Source: Nocardioides sp. TF02-7 (GTDB lineage Bacteria; Actinomycetota; Actinomycetes; Propionibacteriales; Nocardioidaceae). From it: DNA of 64,000 bases. Below, in pieces: positions 29,535-39,496 of the stretch. Location: assembly GCF_022437945.1 (NCBI RefSeq), contig NZ_CP092535.1, forward strand, positions 3,286,001-3,350,000, in the 5' to 3' direction. Numbering within the stretch: the first letter of the stretch is position 1; each line of letters begins with the position of its first letter. The notes beneath the pieces are model-generated. The model searched no databases. It was not told the origin of the DNA and saw nothing but the letters and a program-made list of their open reading frames with translations. The position numbers and the translations under genes are program-made.

Positions 29535-30233
29535 TCAGGCGGCGCCGAGCCGCTCGAGGAGGCGGCGACCCTGCGGGGAGAGCCGGTCGGCCGTGCGTCC
29601 GGCGACCAGCTTGGACCCGGCGGGCAGGTAGGAGATGCCGTCGAGGATGAGCGGCGATCCGGTGCCGAGCGCCGCCACCGCGCCCGGCGGCAGCGACAGG
29701 CCCGGAGCGGCCAGGCCGTTGCGGCCGACGACGAGGATCCCGCCGGTCGTGCCGATCGGCAGCAGCTGCGTGCGGGCGGGACGGAACGGACCCGGCAGCA
29801 CGAACGCGACGGCGTCCTCGGTCTCGCCGACCGCGCCCGAGTCGCAGACGCCGTCGCCGCCGCCTCCGTCGGCCGGGGCCGCGACGCCCGCGAGGTGCAC
29901 CGTGCCGAAGCGGTCCTTGCGGAACCCGGGCCGGCCCAGGCCGGGCACGAGCGAGGAGCCGAGCTGCCAGACGCAGTCACCCTCGCCGCCGGTGCGGAAC
30001 GCCGGGGCGCCGCTCTTGCCGACGTACTTGAACTTGCCCTCGCGGACCAGGTCGGTCGCCTTGAGCGAGCCGTTCTTGACCTTGGCGCTGGTGACGGCGT
30101 TGTTCTTCAGGTCCTTGGTGCCGATCTTGCCGGCGGCGTAGCCGGCGCCGGCCGCGGCGACGACGAGGGCGAGGACCGCGACGAGCATCGACGCCGACGG
30201 CAGGGCGTCGTTGATTCTCCTGAGGGCGGACAC
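29535..30233 (-). CDS. Exported protein with actinobacterial NNAVTSAKVKNGSL motif
   Basis: This 232-aa protein starts at GTG 30233, preceded by CGGAGGTCTC. A hydrophobic helix (about residues 14-34) acts as signal or anchor. It is followed by the heptad-like motif GTKDLKNNAVTSAKVKNGSL, seen in many exported proteins of Nocardioides and Solirubrobacterales, and then a beta-rich domain with two cysteines (GDCVWQL, DGVCDSG). No enzymatic motif is visible. The function is unknown; a surface or fibre-like role is possible. It is divergent from the ileS T-box leader. Confidence 0.7.
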   Translation of the reverse strand: MSALRRINDALPSASMLVAVLALVVAAAGAGYAAGKIGTKDLKNNAVTSAKVKNGSLKATDLVREGKFKYVGKSGAPAFRTGGEGDCVWQLGSSLVPGLGRPGFRKDRFGTVHLAGVAAPADGGGGDGVCDSGAVGETEDAVAFVLPGPFRPARTQLLPIGTTGGILVVGRNGLAAPGLSLPPGAVAALGTGSPLILDGISYLPAGSKLVAGRTADRLSPQGRRLLERLGAA

Positions 30234-30300
30234 GAGACCTCCGGTGGGTGGTGTGACGAACGGGTACGAGGGAAGGAGCGCCGGGCCGGCGTCCTGATAC

Positions 30301-30350
30301 ACGGGCCTGCTCGGGCCTGGTCGGGCCTCGCCGGGCCTGGTCGGGCCGTG
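30301..30350. repeat. Five tandem decamer repeats upstream of the ileS leader
   Basis: Units ACGGGCCTGC, TCGGGCCTGG, TCGGGCCTCG, CCGGGCCTGG and TCGGGCCGTG share the core CGGGCC. They end about 40 bases before the probable ileS -10 box. Together with the T-box they fill most of the 368-base gap between the exported protein gene and ileS. Confidence 0.75.
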
Positions 30351-30388
30351 ACCCGGCTACTGATTGGCGGGTGGTCCACGGGTCGCCG

Positions 30389-30600
30389 TATCCTGGGGGC
30401 AGAGGCGTTCGAGCCGTCATCAGCGGCGAGCTCCGGGAAGAACAGCGCCGGCCACGGCCGGTGCCCAGTAGAACCCGGCGGGTGGGCCCGTCACAGCCGT
30501 CGACGAGCGGCCCCGGCAGGGGCAAGCAGGGTGGTACCGCGGTCCTGAGGGGTCGTCCCTGCGGGGTTCTGACCAGACGACCACCGCAGGAGACCAGCCC
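30389..30600 (+). promoter_or_regulatory. T-box riboswitch leader of ileS with promoter
   Basis: A -10 like TATCCT (30389-30394) precedes a leader with the T-box sequence AGGGTGGTACCGCGGT (30528-30543), which pairs with the CCA end of uncharged tRNA. In the short 5' stem the loop of GAGCCGTC-ATC-A-GCGGC shows the isoleucine codon ATC (30419-30421) followed by A, the expected specifier. The stem I is very short, as in actinobacterial ileS T-boxes, which act on translation. AGGAGA (30588-30593) before the ATG at 30602 is the ribosome binding site that would be sequestered; no T-tract terminator is present. The full fold was not computed. Confidence 0.88.
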
Positions 30601-30601
30601 G

Positions 30602-33600
30602 ATGACCTACCCGAAGGTCACCACCGACAGCTCAGGCCCCGGCAAGGGGTCCCGTCCTCGCCGCGGTTCCCGGAGATCGAGGAGCGGGTGCTCGCCTACT
30701 GGGCCGAGGACGACACGTTCCGGGCCAGCGTGGAGCAGCGCGACGCCGGCCCCGACGGGCAGAACGAGTTCGTCTTCTACGACGGCCCGCCGTTCGCCAA
30801 CGGCCTCCCTCACTACGGCCACCTGCTGACCGGCTACGTCAAGGACATCGTCCCGCGCTACCAGACGATGCGCGGCAAGCGCGTGGAGCGCCGGTTCGGC
30901 TGGGACACCCACGGCCTGCCCGCCGAGCTCGAGGCGATGCGGCTCGAGGGCATCAAGACCACCGACGAGATCGTCGAGATGGGCATCGACGCGTTCAACG
31001 ACGCGTGCCGGGCCTCGGTGCTGAAGTACACCGGCGAGTGGCGCGACTACGTCACCCGGCAGGCGCGCTGGGTCGACTTCGACAACGACTACAAGACCAT
31101 GAACCCCGAGTTCATGGAGTCGGTGCTCTGGGCGTTCAAGAGCCTCTACGACAAGGGCCTCGTCTACGAGGGCTTCCGCGTCCTGCCCTACTGCTGGAAC
31201 GACGAGACGCCGCTGTCCAACCACGAGCTGCGGATGGACGACGACGTCTACCAGGACCGGCAGGACCCGGCGGTGACCGTCGGCTTCCCGCTCGACGCCA
31301 CCGGCGAGGACCCGGTCCTCGACGGCGCCCACGTGCTGATCTGGACCACCACGCCGTGGACCCTGCCGTCGAACCTCGCCGTGATGGTGGGCAGCGACAT
31401 CGAGTACGTCGTGGTCGAGGCGCCGGTGCCCGGCACCGACACCACGGCGCGGTACCTCCTGGCGGCGGCCCGGCTGCCGGCGTACGCCCGCGAGCTGGCC
31501 GGTCCCGACGGCGAGCCGAAGGTCCTCGGCCGCTACCGCGGCGCCGACCTGCTCGGCCGCACCTACACCCCGCCGTTCGCCTACTACCTCGGCCGGGAGC
31601 GGGCCTTCCGCGTCGTCGCCGCCGACGACGCCGTCACCACCACCGACGGCACCGGCGTCGTCCACACGGCCGGGGCGTTCGGTGAGGTCGACAAGGAGGT
31701 CACCGACCGGGAGGGCATCGAGCCGGTCATGCCGGTCGGCAAGGACGGCCGGTTCACGACCCCGGTCGACGAGTACGCCGGCATGCTCGTCTTCGACGCC
31801 AACCTGCAGATCATCGACCACCTCAAGGCCGCCACCCGCGGCTACCCGGCCCAGGAGCGCCACGGCGCCGTCACGCCCGGCACGGTCCTGCTGCGGCGCG
31901 AGTCCTACACCCACTCCTACCCGCACTGCTGGCGCTGCCGCGAGCCGCTGATCTACAAGGGCGTCTCGTCGTGGTTCGTCGAGGTCACCGAGTTCAAGCA
32001 GCGGATGCTGGAGCTCAACAAGCACATCCGCTGGGTGCCCGACCACATCCAGGACGGCCAGTTCGGCAAGTGGCTCGAGAACGCCCGCGACTGGTCGATC
32101 ACCCGCAACCGGTTCTGGGGGAGCCCGGTGCCGGTCTGGAAGAGCGACGACCCGGCCTACCCGCGGATCGACGTCTACGGCTCGTTCGAGGAGATCGAGC
32201 GCGACTTCGGCCGGCTGCCGCGCAACAAGCACGGCGAGCCCGACCTGCACCGCCCCTGGGTCGACGACCTGGTGCGGCCCAACCCCGACGACCCGACGGG
32301 GCGGTCGACGATGCGCCGGGTGCCCGACGTCCTCGACGTCTGGTTCGACTCCGGCTCGATGAGCTTCGGCCAGGTGCACTACCCGTTCCAGAACGCGGAG
32401 TGGTTCGAGAACCACTTCCCGGCCGACTTCATCGTCGAGTACATCGGCCAGACCCGCGGCTGGTTCTACACCCTGCACGTCCTGGCGACCGCGCTGTTCG
32501 ACCGGCCGGCGTTCTCCTCCTGCATCAGCCACGGGATCGTGCTCGGCTCCGACGGCAACAAGATGTCGAAGTCGCTGCGCAACTACCCCGACGTGCGCGA
32601 GGTGTTCGACCGCGACGGCGCCGACGCGATGCGGTGGTTCCTCATGGCGAGCCCGATCCTCCGCGGCGGCAACCTCGTGGTGACCGAGCAGGGCATCCGC
32701 GACGCCGTGCGCCAGGTGATGATCCCGCTCTGGAACACCTGGTACTTCTTCTCGCTCTACGCCAACGCCGAGTCCTACGAGGCCAAGGTGGGGCGGCCGG
32801 AGTCGGTGGGCAGCAGCGACCCCCTCGACCGCTACCTGCTCGCCAAGACCCGGCAGTACGTCGAGCAGCTGACCGCCGAGCTCGACGACTACGCGATCGC
32901 GGACGCCTGCGAGACGACCCGCGGGTTCCTCGACGTCCTCACCAACTGGTACGTCCGGCGCTCCCGCGAGCGGTTCTGGGAGGGGCGTCCGGAGGCGTTC
33001 GAGACGCTCGCGGCGGTGCTCGACGTGGTGTGCCGCGCCGTCGCCCCGCTGCTGCCGCTGACGACCGAGGAGGTCTGGCGCGGCCTCACCGGCGGCCGGT
33101 CGGTGCACCTCGCCGACTGGCCCGACGCCGCCGCGCTGCCCGCCGACGACGCCCTCGTGGCCGCGATGGACCAGGTGCGCGACGTCTGCTCGGCCACGTC
33201 CGCGCTGCGCAAGGCCGGCGGCCTGCGCAACCGGCTGCCGCTGTCGACGCTCACCGTCGTGGTCGCCGACCCGGCGGCGCTCGAGCCGTTCACCGGCATC
33301 GTGGCCGACGAGGTCAACGTCAAGCACGTGCGGCTGCTCCCCGCCGACTCGGCCGAGGCGGCGGCGTACGGCGTCTCCCAGCGGCTGACCGTCAACGCCC
33401 GCGCCGCCGGGCCCCGGCTCGGCAAGGACGTGCAGACGGCGATCCGGGCGGCGAAGGCGGGCGACTGGGCGGTCGGCGACGACGGCACGGTCACGGCCGG
33501 GGGGCTGGCGCTGCTCGAGGGCGAGTACGCCCTGGAGACCGTCGTCGGCTCCGACAGCGCCGACTCCGCCACCGGCATGCTGCCCGGCGGGGGTTCGTGG

Positions 33601-33884
33601 TGCTCGACACCGTCGTGACGCCCGACCTGGCCGCCGAGGGGCTCGCGCGCGACCTGGTGCGGGCGGTCCAGCAGCTGCGTCGCGACAGCGGGCTGCAGGT
33701 CGTCGACCGGATCGAGCTCACCGTCGGCGGTGGACCGGCCGTCCAGGAGGCGGCGCGCGCGTTCGAGGACCTGATCGCGAAGGAGACCCTGGCGACGGCG
33801 TACGAGGTCGTCGGTGCCGGTGCCGGCACCGAGGTCGTCGTGGGCGAGGGGGAGCGCGCGGTCGTGGCCCTGCGCAAGGCGTGA
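30602..33884 (+). CDS. ileS: Isoleucyl-tRNA synthetase (apparent frameshifts)
   Basis: The corrected protein has 1094 residues, a class I synthetase of the long, eukaryote-like IleRS type. The HIGH-type motif is HYGH (71-74) within [21 protein letters not shown] is in [11 protein letters not shown] (about 650), and an editing domain lies between. It charges tRNA-Ile. One G appears to be missing near 30649 (corrected start: [19 protein letters not shown]) and another near 33592 (corrected: [14 protein letters not shown]). Its stop overlaps the azlC start by four bases, so all three downstream products depend on T-box-controlled translation. Confidence 0.95.
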
Positions 33885-34588
33885 CGGCGCCCACCGACCG
33901 CACGGTCGTCGCCGACTCGCTCGGCGTCGGTGTCGCGACCGGCGCCTACGGCGTGTCGTTCGGCGCCCTCGCCACCGCGTCGGGGCTGGACGTGTGGCAG
34001 GCCTGCGCCCTGTCGGTGCTGGTCTTCACCGGGGCGTCGCAGTTCGCGTTCGTCGGAGTCGTCGCGGCCGGCGGCGCGCCGCTGGCCGGGTCGGCGACCG
34101 CGCTGCTGCTCGGCAGCCGCAACCTCTTCTACGGGCTGGCGCTCGCCCCGCGGCTGCGGCTGCGGGGCTGGCGCCGGCTGCTGGCCGCGCAGGTCGTGAT
34201 CGACGAGTCGACCGCGATGAGCCTGGGCCAGGACGACGAGCGCCAGGCCCGGCTCGCCTTCCACCTCACCGGGTGGTCGGTCTTCGTGCTGTGGAACCTG
34301 ATGACACTGGTCGGTGCCCTCGCCGGCACCGCGATCGGCGACCCGCGCACGTTCGGCCTCGACGCCGCCGTCGGTGCGGCGTTCCTGGCCCTGCTGTGGC
34401 CGCGGCTCACCGCGTGGCCGCAGCGGGTGGTGGCCGTCGTCGGCGCCGCCGCAGCGACCGGCCTGGTGCCGTGGACGCCGGCCGGCGTGCCCGTGATCGT
34501 CGGCGGGCTGGTCGCGGTCGTGGCGGGCCTGCTGCTGCGGCCGGAGCCGGAGCGGAAGGAGCGGGAGCGGGAGGAGGTGGCGCCGTGA
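33881..34588 (+). CDS. azlC: AzlC-family branched-chain amino acid transporter subunit
   Basis: This 235-aa protein has about seven hydrophobic segments and the AzlC motifs SLGVGVATGAYGVSFGALA and LVFTGASQFAFVGVVAAGG near the N-terminus, with LLLGSRNLFYGLALAP in the middle. With AzlD it forms a branched-chain amino acid transporter; the related BrnFE of Corynebacterium glutamicum exports isoleucine. A charged tail (EPERKEREREEV) ends the protein. The GTG overlaps the ileS stop, and its own stop overlaps azlD (GTGA). Control by the ileS T-box ties it to tRNA-Ile charging. Confidence 0.9.
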   Translation: MTAPTDRTVVADSLGVGVATGAYGVSFGALATASGLDVWQACALSVLVFTGASQFAFVGVVAAGGAPLAGSATALLLGSRNLFYGLALAPRLRLRGWRRLLAAQVVIDESTAMSLGQDDERQARLAFHLTGWSVFVLWNLMTLVGALAGTAIGDPRTFGLDAAVGAAFLALLWPRLTAWPQRVVAVVGAAAATGLVPWTPAGVPVIVGGLVAVVAGLLLRPEPERKEREREEVAP

Positions 34589-34893
34589 GCCCCGAGTGGG
34601 TGGCGATCCTGGTCGCCGCGGCGGGCTGCTACGCCCTCAAGGTCGCCGGCGTCTCGGTGCCGCAGCGGGTGCTCGCGCACCCGGTCGCCGAGCGGGTCGC
34701 CGCGCTGATCCCGGTCGCGCTGCTCGCCGCCCTGGTCGCCGTGCAGGTGCTGGCCGACGGACAGTCGTTGACGCTGGACGCCCGGCTGCTCGGCCTCGGC
34801 GTCGCCGTGGCGCTGCTGCTGGTGCGGGCGCCGTTCCTCGTCGTCGTCGTCGCCGCGGCGGCCGCGGCGGCGCTCGGCCGGCTGCTCGGCTGA
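34585..34893 (+). CDS. azlD: AzlD-family branched-chain amino acid transporter subunit
   Basis: This 102-aa membrane protein has four hydrophobic segments and the AzlD pattern WVAILVAAAGCYALKVAG and IPVALLAALVAVQVLADGQ. It is the small partner of AzlC, overlaps it by four bases and ends the ileS-azlCD unit. The 82-base gap to dapE has no obvious terminator hairpin with a T tract. Confidence 0.88.
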   Translation: MSPEWVAILVAAAGCYALKVAGVSVPQRVLAHPVAERVAALIPVALLAALVAVQVLADGQSLTLDARLLGLGVAVALLLVRAPFLVVVVAAAAAAALGRLLG

Positions 34894-34975
34894 GCGGTTC
34901 GACCGGGTCGCCGCCGCGTCCGGCGGCGCCCGGATCCCCCGCACCTCCTCCCCGCCGACCTGCTTGACTTGCCCC

Positions 34976-36092
34976 ATGCCGACGCTCGACCTGACCGCCG
35001 ACGCCGTCACGCTCACCCGGCAGCTCGTCGACATCGAGTCGGTGAGCCGCGACGAGGGCCCGATCGCCGACGCCGTCGAGGCCGCGCTGCGTGCGCTGCC
35101 GCACCTCGTCGTCGAGCGGCGCGGCAACACGGTGGTCGCCCGCACCGAGCTCGGCCGCCGCGAGCGGGTGGTCCTGGCCGGCCACCTCGACACGGTGCCC
35201 GTCAACGACAACCTCCCGAGCCGGCTCGAGGACGGCATCCTCCACGGGCTCGGCACCTGCGACATGAAGGGGGGCGACGCGGTCATCCTCCGGCTCGCCG
35301 CGACGCTCACCGAACCGGTGCACGACCTGACGTTCGTGCTCTACGAGTGCGAGGAGATCGACTCGCAGTTCAACGGGCTCCGGTTGCTCAGCGAGTCGGA
35401 CCCGGCGCTGCTGGTCGCCGACTTCGCGGTGCTGATGGAGCCGTCGAACGCCGTGGTCGAGGCGGGCTGCCAGGGCACCCTCCGGGTCGAGGTCCGCACG
35501 ACCGGTGAGCGGGCGCACTCCGCGCGCAGCTGGCGCGGCGTCAACGCCATCCACGCCGCTGCCGACGTGCTGCAGCGGCTGCGCGACTACCGGCCGCGCA
35601 AGCCCGTCATCGACGGCCTGGAGTACCACGAGGGACTCAACGCCGTGTTCGTCCGCGGCGGCGTCGCCGGCAACGTGCTGCCCGACGAGTGCGTCGTCGA
35701 GGTCAACCACCGGTTCGCGCCCGACCGGTCGGAGGAGGAGGCGCTCGCGTTCGTGACCGACTACTTCGCGCCCTACGAGGTCACCCTCACCGACACCGCG
35801 CCGGGCGCCCTGCCCGGGCTCGACCGGCCCGCCGCCCGGGCGTTCATCGACGCCGTCGGGGGAGAGGTGAACCCGAAGTTCGGGTGGACCGACGTCGCCC
35901 GGTTCACCGCCCTCGGCGTGCCCGCGGTGAACTTCGGCCCCGGGGACCCGATGCTGGCGCACAAGCAGGAGGAGCACGTCCCGGTCGCGCAGGTGCTGCG
36001 GTGCGAGGAGCAGCTGCGCGCCTGGCTCACCACCGAGCCGACCGGCACCGCCGGGCAGGCCGTCGGGCAGAACAGGGGGAACCACCGCGTGA
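34976..36092 (+). CDS. dapE: Succinyl-diaminopimelate desuccinylase (apparent frameshift at the 3' end)
   Basis: This corrected 371-aa M20-family zinc hydrolase removes succinate from N-succinyl-LL-DAP. Metal-binding motifs are AGHLDTVPVND, GTCDMKGGDAV and the Glu pair in YECEEID. The dimerisation domain contains GERAHSARSWRG, and FGPGDPMLAHKQEEH is at the C-terminus. As written, an extra G near 36077 removes the stop and fuses the frame to the next gene. With four G instead of five, the protein ends GQNRGTTA at TGA 36090-36092, overlapping the next GTG. The ATG at 34976 lies six bases after TTGACT, so a leaderless start is possible. Confidence 0.93.
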
Positions 36093-36818
36093 AGGCGAAG
36101 TTCAAGGGTCCGATCGTCCAGCGTCGCGACCAGATCGACGGGTCGACGACCGACCAGCGGCTGCTCGACTCGCGCGGCCCGACCGACTGGGTGCACACCG
36201 ACCCGTGGCGCGTGCTCCGGATCCAGGCCGAGTTCGTCGAGGGCTTCGGGGCGCTCGCCGAGCTCGGGTCGGCGGTCGCCGTGTTCGGCTCCGCCCGCAC
36301 CAGCACCGACGAACCGGCATACGCGCAGGGGATCGAGGTCGGCCGCAAGCTGGTGGACGCGGGGTTCGCGGTGATCACCGGCGGCGGGCCAGGAGCGATG
36401 GAGGCGGCCAACCGGGGCGCGAGCGAGGCCGGCGGCGTCAGCGTCGGCCTCGGGATCGAGCTGCCCTTCGAGGCCGGCCTCAACGACTGGTGCGACGTCG
36501 GCATCAACTTCCGCTACTTCTTCGTCCGCAAGACGATGTTCGTCAAGTACTCCCAGGGCTTCATCGTCCTCCCGGGCGGCATGGGCACCCTCGACGAGCT
36601 GTTCGAGGCGGTGACCCTGGTGCAGACCGGCAAGGTGACCGAGTTCCCCGGTCGCGCTGCTCGGCGTCGACTACTGGTCGGGGCTCATCGACTGGCTGCG
36701 CGACACCGCCCTCGCCGAGGGCAAGATCGCTGCGAGCGACATCGACCGGCTCACGCTCACCGACGACGTGGACGAGGCGGTCGAGCTGATGGTCACCGCC
36801 CGCGGCCACCGCGCCTGA
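36089..36818 (+). CDS. LOG family (TIGR00730) Rossmann protein (apparent frameshift)
   Basis: The corrected protein has 242 residues. The signature is intact: VITGGGPGAMEAANRGA, VGLGIELPFEAG, FFVRKTMFVKYSQGF and LPGGMGTLDELFEAVTLVQT, i.e. the PGGxGTxxE motif of cytokinin-riboside 5'-monophosphate phosphoribohydrolases. It probably cleaves the base from an AMP-type nucleotide. The GTG start at 36089 follows AGGGGGAACC. An extra C near 36651 breaks the frame; the corrected end reads EFPVALLGVDYWSG. Adjacency to dapE matches Rv1202-Rv1205 of M. tuberculosis. Confidence 0.9.
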
Positions 36819-36834
36819 CAGGGGAAAGGCACTG

Positions 36835-37272
36835 ATGTCGCAGTCGATGATGTGGGTCTTCGCCGTGCTGGTGGTGCTGGCGATGGGCGGGATCGCGCTC
36901 CTGGCCGCCGGCAAGGGCGAGCCGATGCACCCGGCGTACGACGACCGCCCCGACGCCGCGGTCCCCGCCGACCGTCCGCTGGGCGGCGACGACCTGAGAC
37001 GGGTGCGGTTCTCCTTGGCGTTCCGCGGCTACCGGATGTCGGAGGTCGACGCGCTGCTCGCGCGGGTCGCCGCCGAGCTCGAGCAGCGGTCGCCCGGGGT
37101 GACTCCCGGTGCCAGGCCCGAAGCCGGGCCCGAAGCCGGTCCCGCAGCCGCACCGGGCACGACGCCGGACACGGCACCGGACACGGTTCAAGACACGGCT
37201 CCGGACACGGCTCAAGACACGGCTCCGGACCGGAACGCCCCGGGCTCCCACGTTCCCGGCGACGGGCCGTGA
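36835..37272 (+). CDS. Membrane-anchored DivIVA-domain protein with repetitive tail
   Basis: This 145-aa protein has one transmembrane helix (about 6-26) and a short DivIVA-like segment (LRRVRFSLAFRGYRMSEVDA, about 57-76). It ends in a low-complexity tail with repeats of PEAGPEAG and DTAPDT/DTAQDT. It resembles Rv1209-type proteins, which also lie near dapE and the DUF3117 gene. DivIVA segments usually recognise curved membrane or partner proteins at poles and septa. The RBS GGGGAAAGG precedes the ATG. Confidence 0.75.
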   Translation: MSQSMMWVFAVLVVLAMGGIALLAAGKGEPMHPAYDDRPDAAVPADRPLGGDDLRRVRFSLAFRGYRMSEVDALLARVAAELEQRSPGVTPGARPEAGPEAGPAAAPGTTPDTAPDTVQDTAPDTAQDTAPDRNAPGSHVPGDGP

Positions 37273-37369
37273 CGTCGGGGTCTGCTGCACTGTTGTGCGG
37301 CATGGGCGATAATGGTCCGGCGAACCCGTGCAGCACGTCTGCCAGTACTGATGGGAAGAGGGGTGCCGC

Positions 37370-37537
37370 ATGGCGGCGATGAAGCCTCGGACCGGTGACG
37401 GTCCGCTCGAGGTCACCAAGGAGGGTCGGGGCATCGTCATGCGGGTCCCGCTCGAGGGCGGCGGCCGGTTGGTCGTCGAGCTCAACGCCGAAGAGGCCGG
37501 CGCCCTGGGTGACGCGCTCAAGAACGTCGTCGGGTGA
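37370..37537 (+). CDS. DUF3117 small protein
   Basis: This 55-aa protein begins MAAMKPRTGDGPLEVTKEGR and continues with VMRVPLEGGGRLVVELNAEEA, which matches DUF3117 closely. Family members are short, cytosolic, highly conserved in Actinobacteria and uncharacterised (compare Rv1211). The ATG follows GAAGAGGGG. The stop TGA overlaps the GTG start of the aminopeptidase gene by four bases, so the two are translationally coupled. Confidence 0.9.
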   Translation: MAAMKPRTGDGPLEVTKEGRGIVMRVPLEGGGRLVVELNAEEAGALGDALKNVVG

Positions 37538-39154
37538 CGGGTCCGCTTCCCCGCCAGGTTTCCCCTCCTGAGTTCGCGCTCAGCGAGCTCCACCCCGCTG
37601 CGATCGTCGGGGTCGACGCGATCGCGGTGCCGGTGCTCCCCCGCGGCGAGCACCGACGACGGTCCCGCCGTGCTCCTGGGCCCCGGTGCGGCCGACCTCG
37701 CCGACGTCACCGGGATCGATCTCCTCGGCGTCGCCGAGCTGCACGCGATGACCGGAGCGGTCGGCGAGGTCGCCACCGTCCCGCTCCCCGACGGGACGCC
37801 GGTCAACGCCGAGCTGCGGGTGGTCCTGCTCGTCGGGGTCGGCGCCGCCCGACCGGTCGACGTACGCCGGGCTGGTGCGGCGATGGCCCGCGCGCTGCGC
37901 GACCGCGAGGCGGTCGCGACGTCGCTCCCCCGGGGTCGCGCCCGACGGCGAGCCGCCGGCGGACGGTGCCGCGCTCGAGGCGTTCGTCGCCGGCGCCATG
38001 CTCGGCTCGTTCCTCTTCCACTGGCGCTCAGGCGGCCCCGAGCACCACCCCCGTGCGGCGCGTGGTCGTCGCGCTGCCGCCCGGCAGCCTCGGGGAGGCC
38101 GACCAGGGCACCCTCGAACGGGCGGTCGCCATCGGCGGCGCCGGCTGGCGCTCCCCGGCTGCTGGCGACCGTGCCGAGCAACCTCAAGAACCCGCCCTGG
38201 CTGGCCGAGCAGGCCGAGCAGGTGGCCGAGGCCGCCGGCCTGGAGTGCCGGGTCTGGGACGAGCGGCAGCTCGAGCGCGAGGGCTTCGGGGGGCATCGTC
38301 GCCGTCGGCCGGGCGTCCGCGACGCCGCCGCGCCTGGTGCGGCTCGACTACACCCCGGCGGGCGTCTCGGCGAGGGCGGCCCGCAAGCTCCCGCACGTGG
38401 TGCTCGTCGGCAAGGGCATCACGTTCGACTCCGGCGGCCTCTCGATCAAGCCGGGCCCGAGCATGGTGTCGATGAAGCGCGACATGACCGGCGGCGCCGT
38501 GGTGCTGGCGACCATGGCCGCGCTCGGTGACGTCGACTGCCCGGTGCGGGTCACGGGGCTGGTGCCCGCCGCGGAGAACGCCGTCTCCGGCGACGCCGTG
38601 CGGCCGGGCGACGTCGTGCGTCACTGGGGCGGGCGCACCACCGAGGTCACCAACACCGACGCCGAGGGCCGGCTGGTGCTCGCGGACGCGATCGCCTACG
38701 CCGCCGCCGAGCTCGACCCGGCCGTCATCGTCGACGTCGCCACGCTCACCGGCGCGATGAAGGTCGCGCTGGGCCAGCAGATGGGCGGCTTCTTCGCCAC
38801 CGACGACTCGCTCGCCTCTGCCCTCCGCGACGCCGGGGGAGAGGTCCGGCGAAGAGGTCTGGCGCTTCCCCCTTCACGACGGCTACCAGGACAAGATCGC
38901 GTCCAAGGTCGCCGACGCCGACAACAGCGGCGGCACCCCGCAGGCGATCACCGCCGCCCTGTTCCTGCGGCCCTTCACCGCCGGGCGCCCCTGGGCCCAC
39001 CTCGACATCGCCTCGGTCGGCGACGTCGAGAAGGAGCTACACGAGTGGACGGTCGGGCCGTCCGGCTTCGGTGCCCGGCTGCTGCTGACCTGGCTGGGGG
39101 CAGCCCGACCCGCTCGCCGGCATCGACATCCCCACGGGAGGACGGAAGAAGTGA
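37534..39154 (+). CDS. pepA: Leucyl aminopeptidase, M17 family (seven apparent frameshifts)
   Basis: The corrected protein has 537 residues. The C-terminal catalytic domain carries VLVGKGITFDSGGLSIKP (metal-binding Lys and Asp), MSVMKRDM-like SMVSMKRDMTGG, NTDAEGRLVLADA (the M17 signature) and LTGAMKVALG. It releases N-terminal residues from peptides in a two-metal reaction. The frame is broken seven times by extra bases near 37649, 37937, 38052, 38155, 38290, 38838 and 39096, always in C or G runs of 4-6. It overlaps DUF3117 upstream and the YdhR-like gene downstream by four bases each. Confidence 0.9.
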
Positions 39155-39496
39155 AGGGTCTCACGGTCCGCTGGTCGCTCGCGGACGCACCGGAGGGGGT
39201 GGAGGACCGGCTGGCCGCCTACGTCGCCGAGACCTCCCACGCCCGGTTCACCGGCATGGACGGACTGGCCTACAAGACCTGGCGGGTGCGCCGCGGCGAG
39301 TGGTTCGAGGGGTTGCTACGTCTTCGCCGACGACGCCGCCCGGGCCGCCTTCCAGGAGACGTTCACCGCCGGTGCCGCGGAGGCGCCGGGCTCGCAGATC
39401 GTCGGCAGCCCGCCGGTGCTCATCGAGCCGTGCGAGGTGGTGGCGATCGCGGAGGGTGCGACCGGGTTCGCGGCCAGCCCCCGCGCCGAGGACTAG
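39151..39496 (+). CDS. YdhR-like monooxygenase-fold protein (apparent frameshift)
   Basis: The corrected protein has 114 residues. The pattern GMDGLAYKTWRVRRGEWFEG followed by CYVFADDAARAAFQETF resembles the dimeric alpha/beta-barrel YdhR (putative monooxygenase) family. An extra G near 39316 breaks the frame. The GTG overlaps the aminopeptidase stop. Its TAG stop shares the palindrome CTAG (39493-39496) with the stop of the convergent methyltransferase gene. The family assignment is tentative and the substrate unknown. Confidence 0.6.

Noticed and set aside
30234..30601. A small gene in the gap before ileS
   Set aside because: The gap is explained by decamer repeats, a promoter and the T-box leader; open frames there have no coding features.
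34976..36818. DapE-LOG fusion protein in one reading frame
   Set aside because: Removing one G from the run near 36077 creates a DapE stop that overlaps the LOG GTG start by four bases, the standard junction in this genome. The fusion is an indel artefact.
37534..39154. Leucyl aminopeptidase as a pseudogene or programmed frameshifting
   Set aside because: Seven breaks, all as +1 in C/G runs, with every motif preserved in order, fit sequencing errors. Programmed sites would not recur seven times without slippery heptamers.
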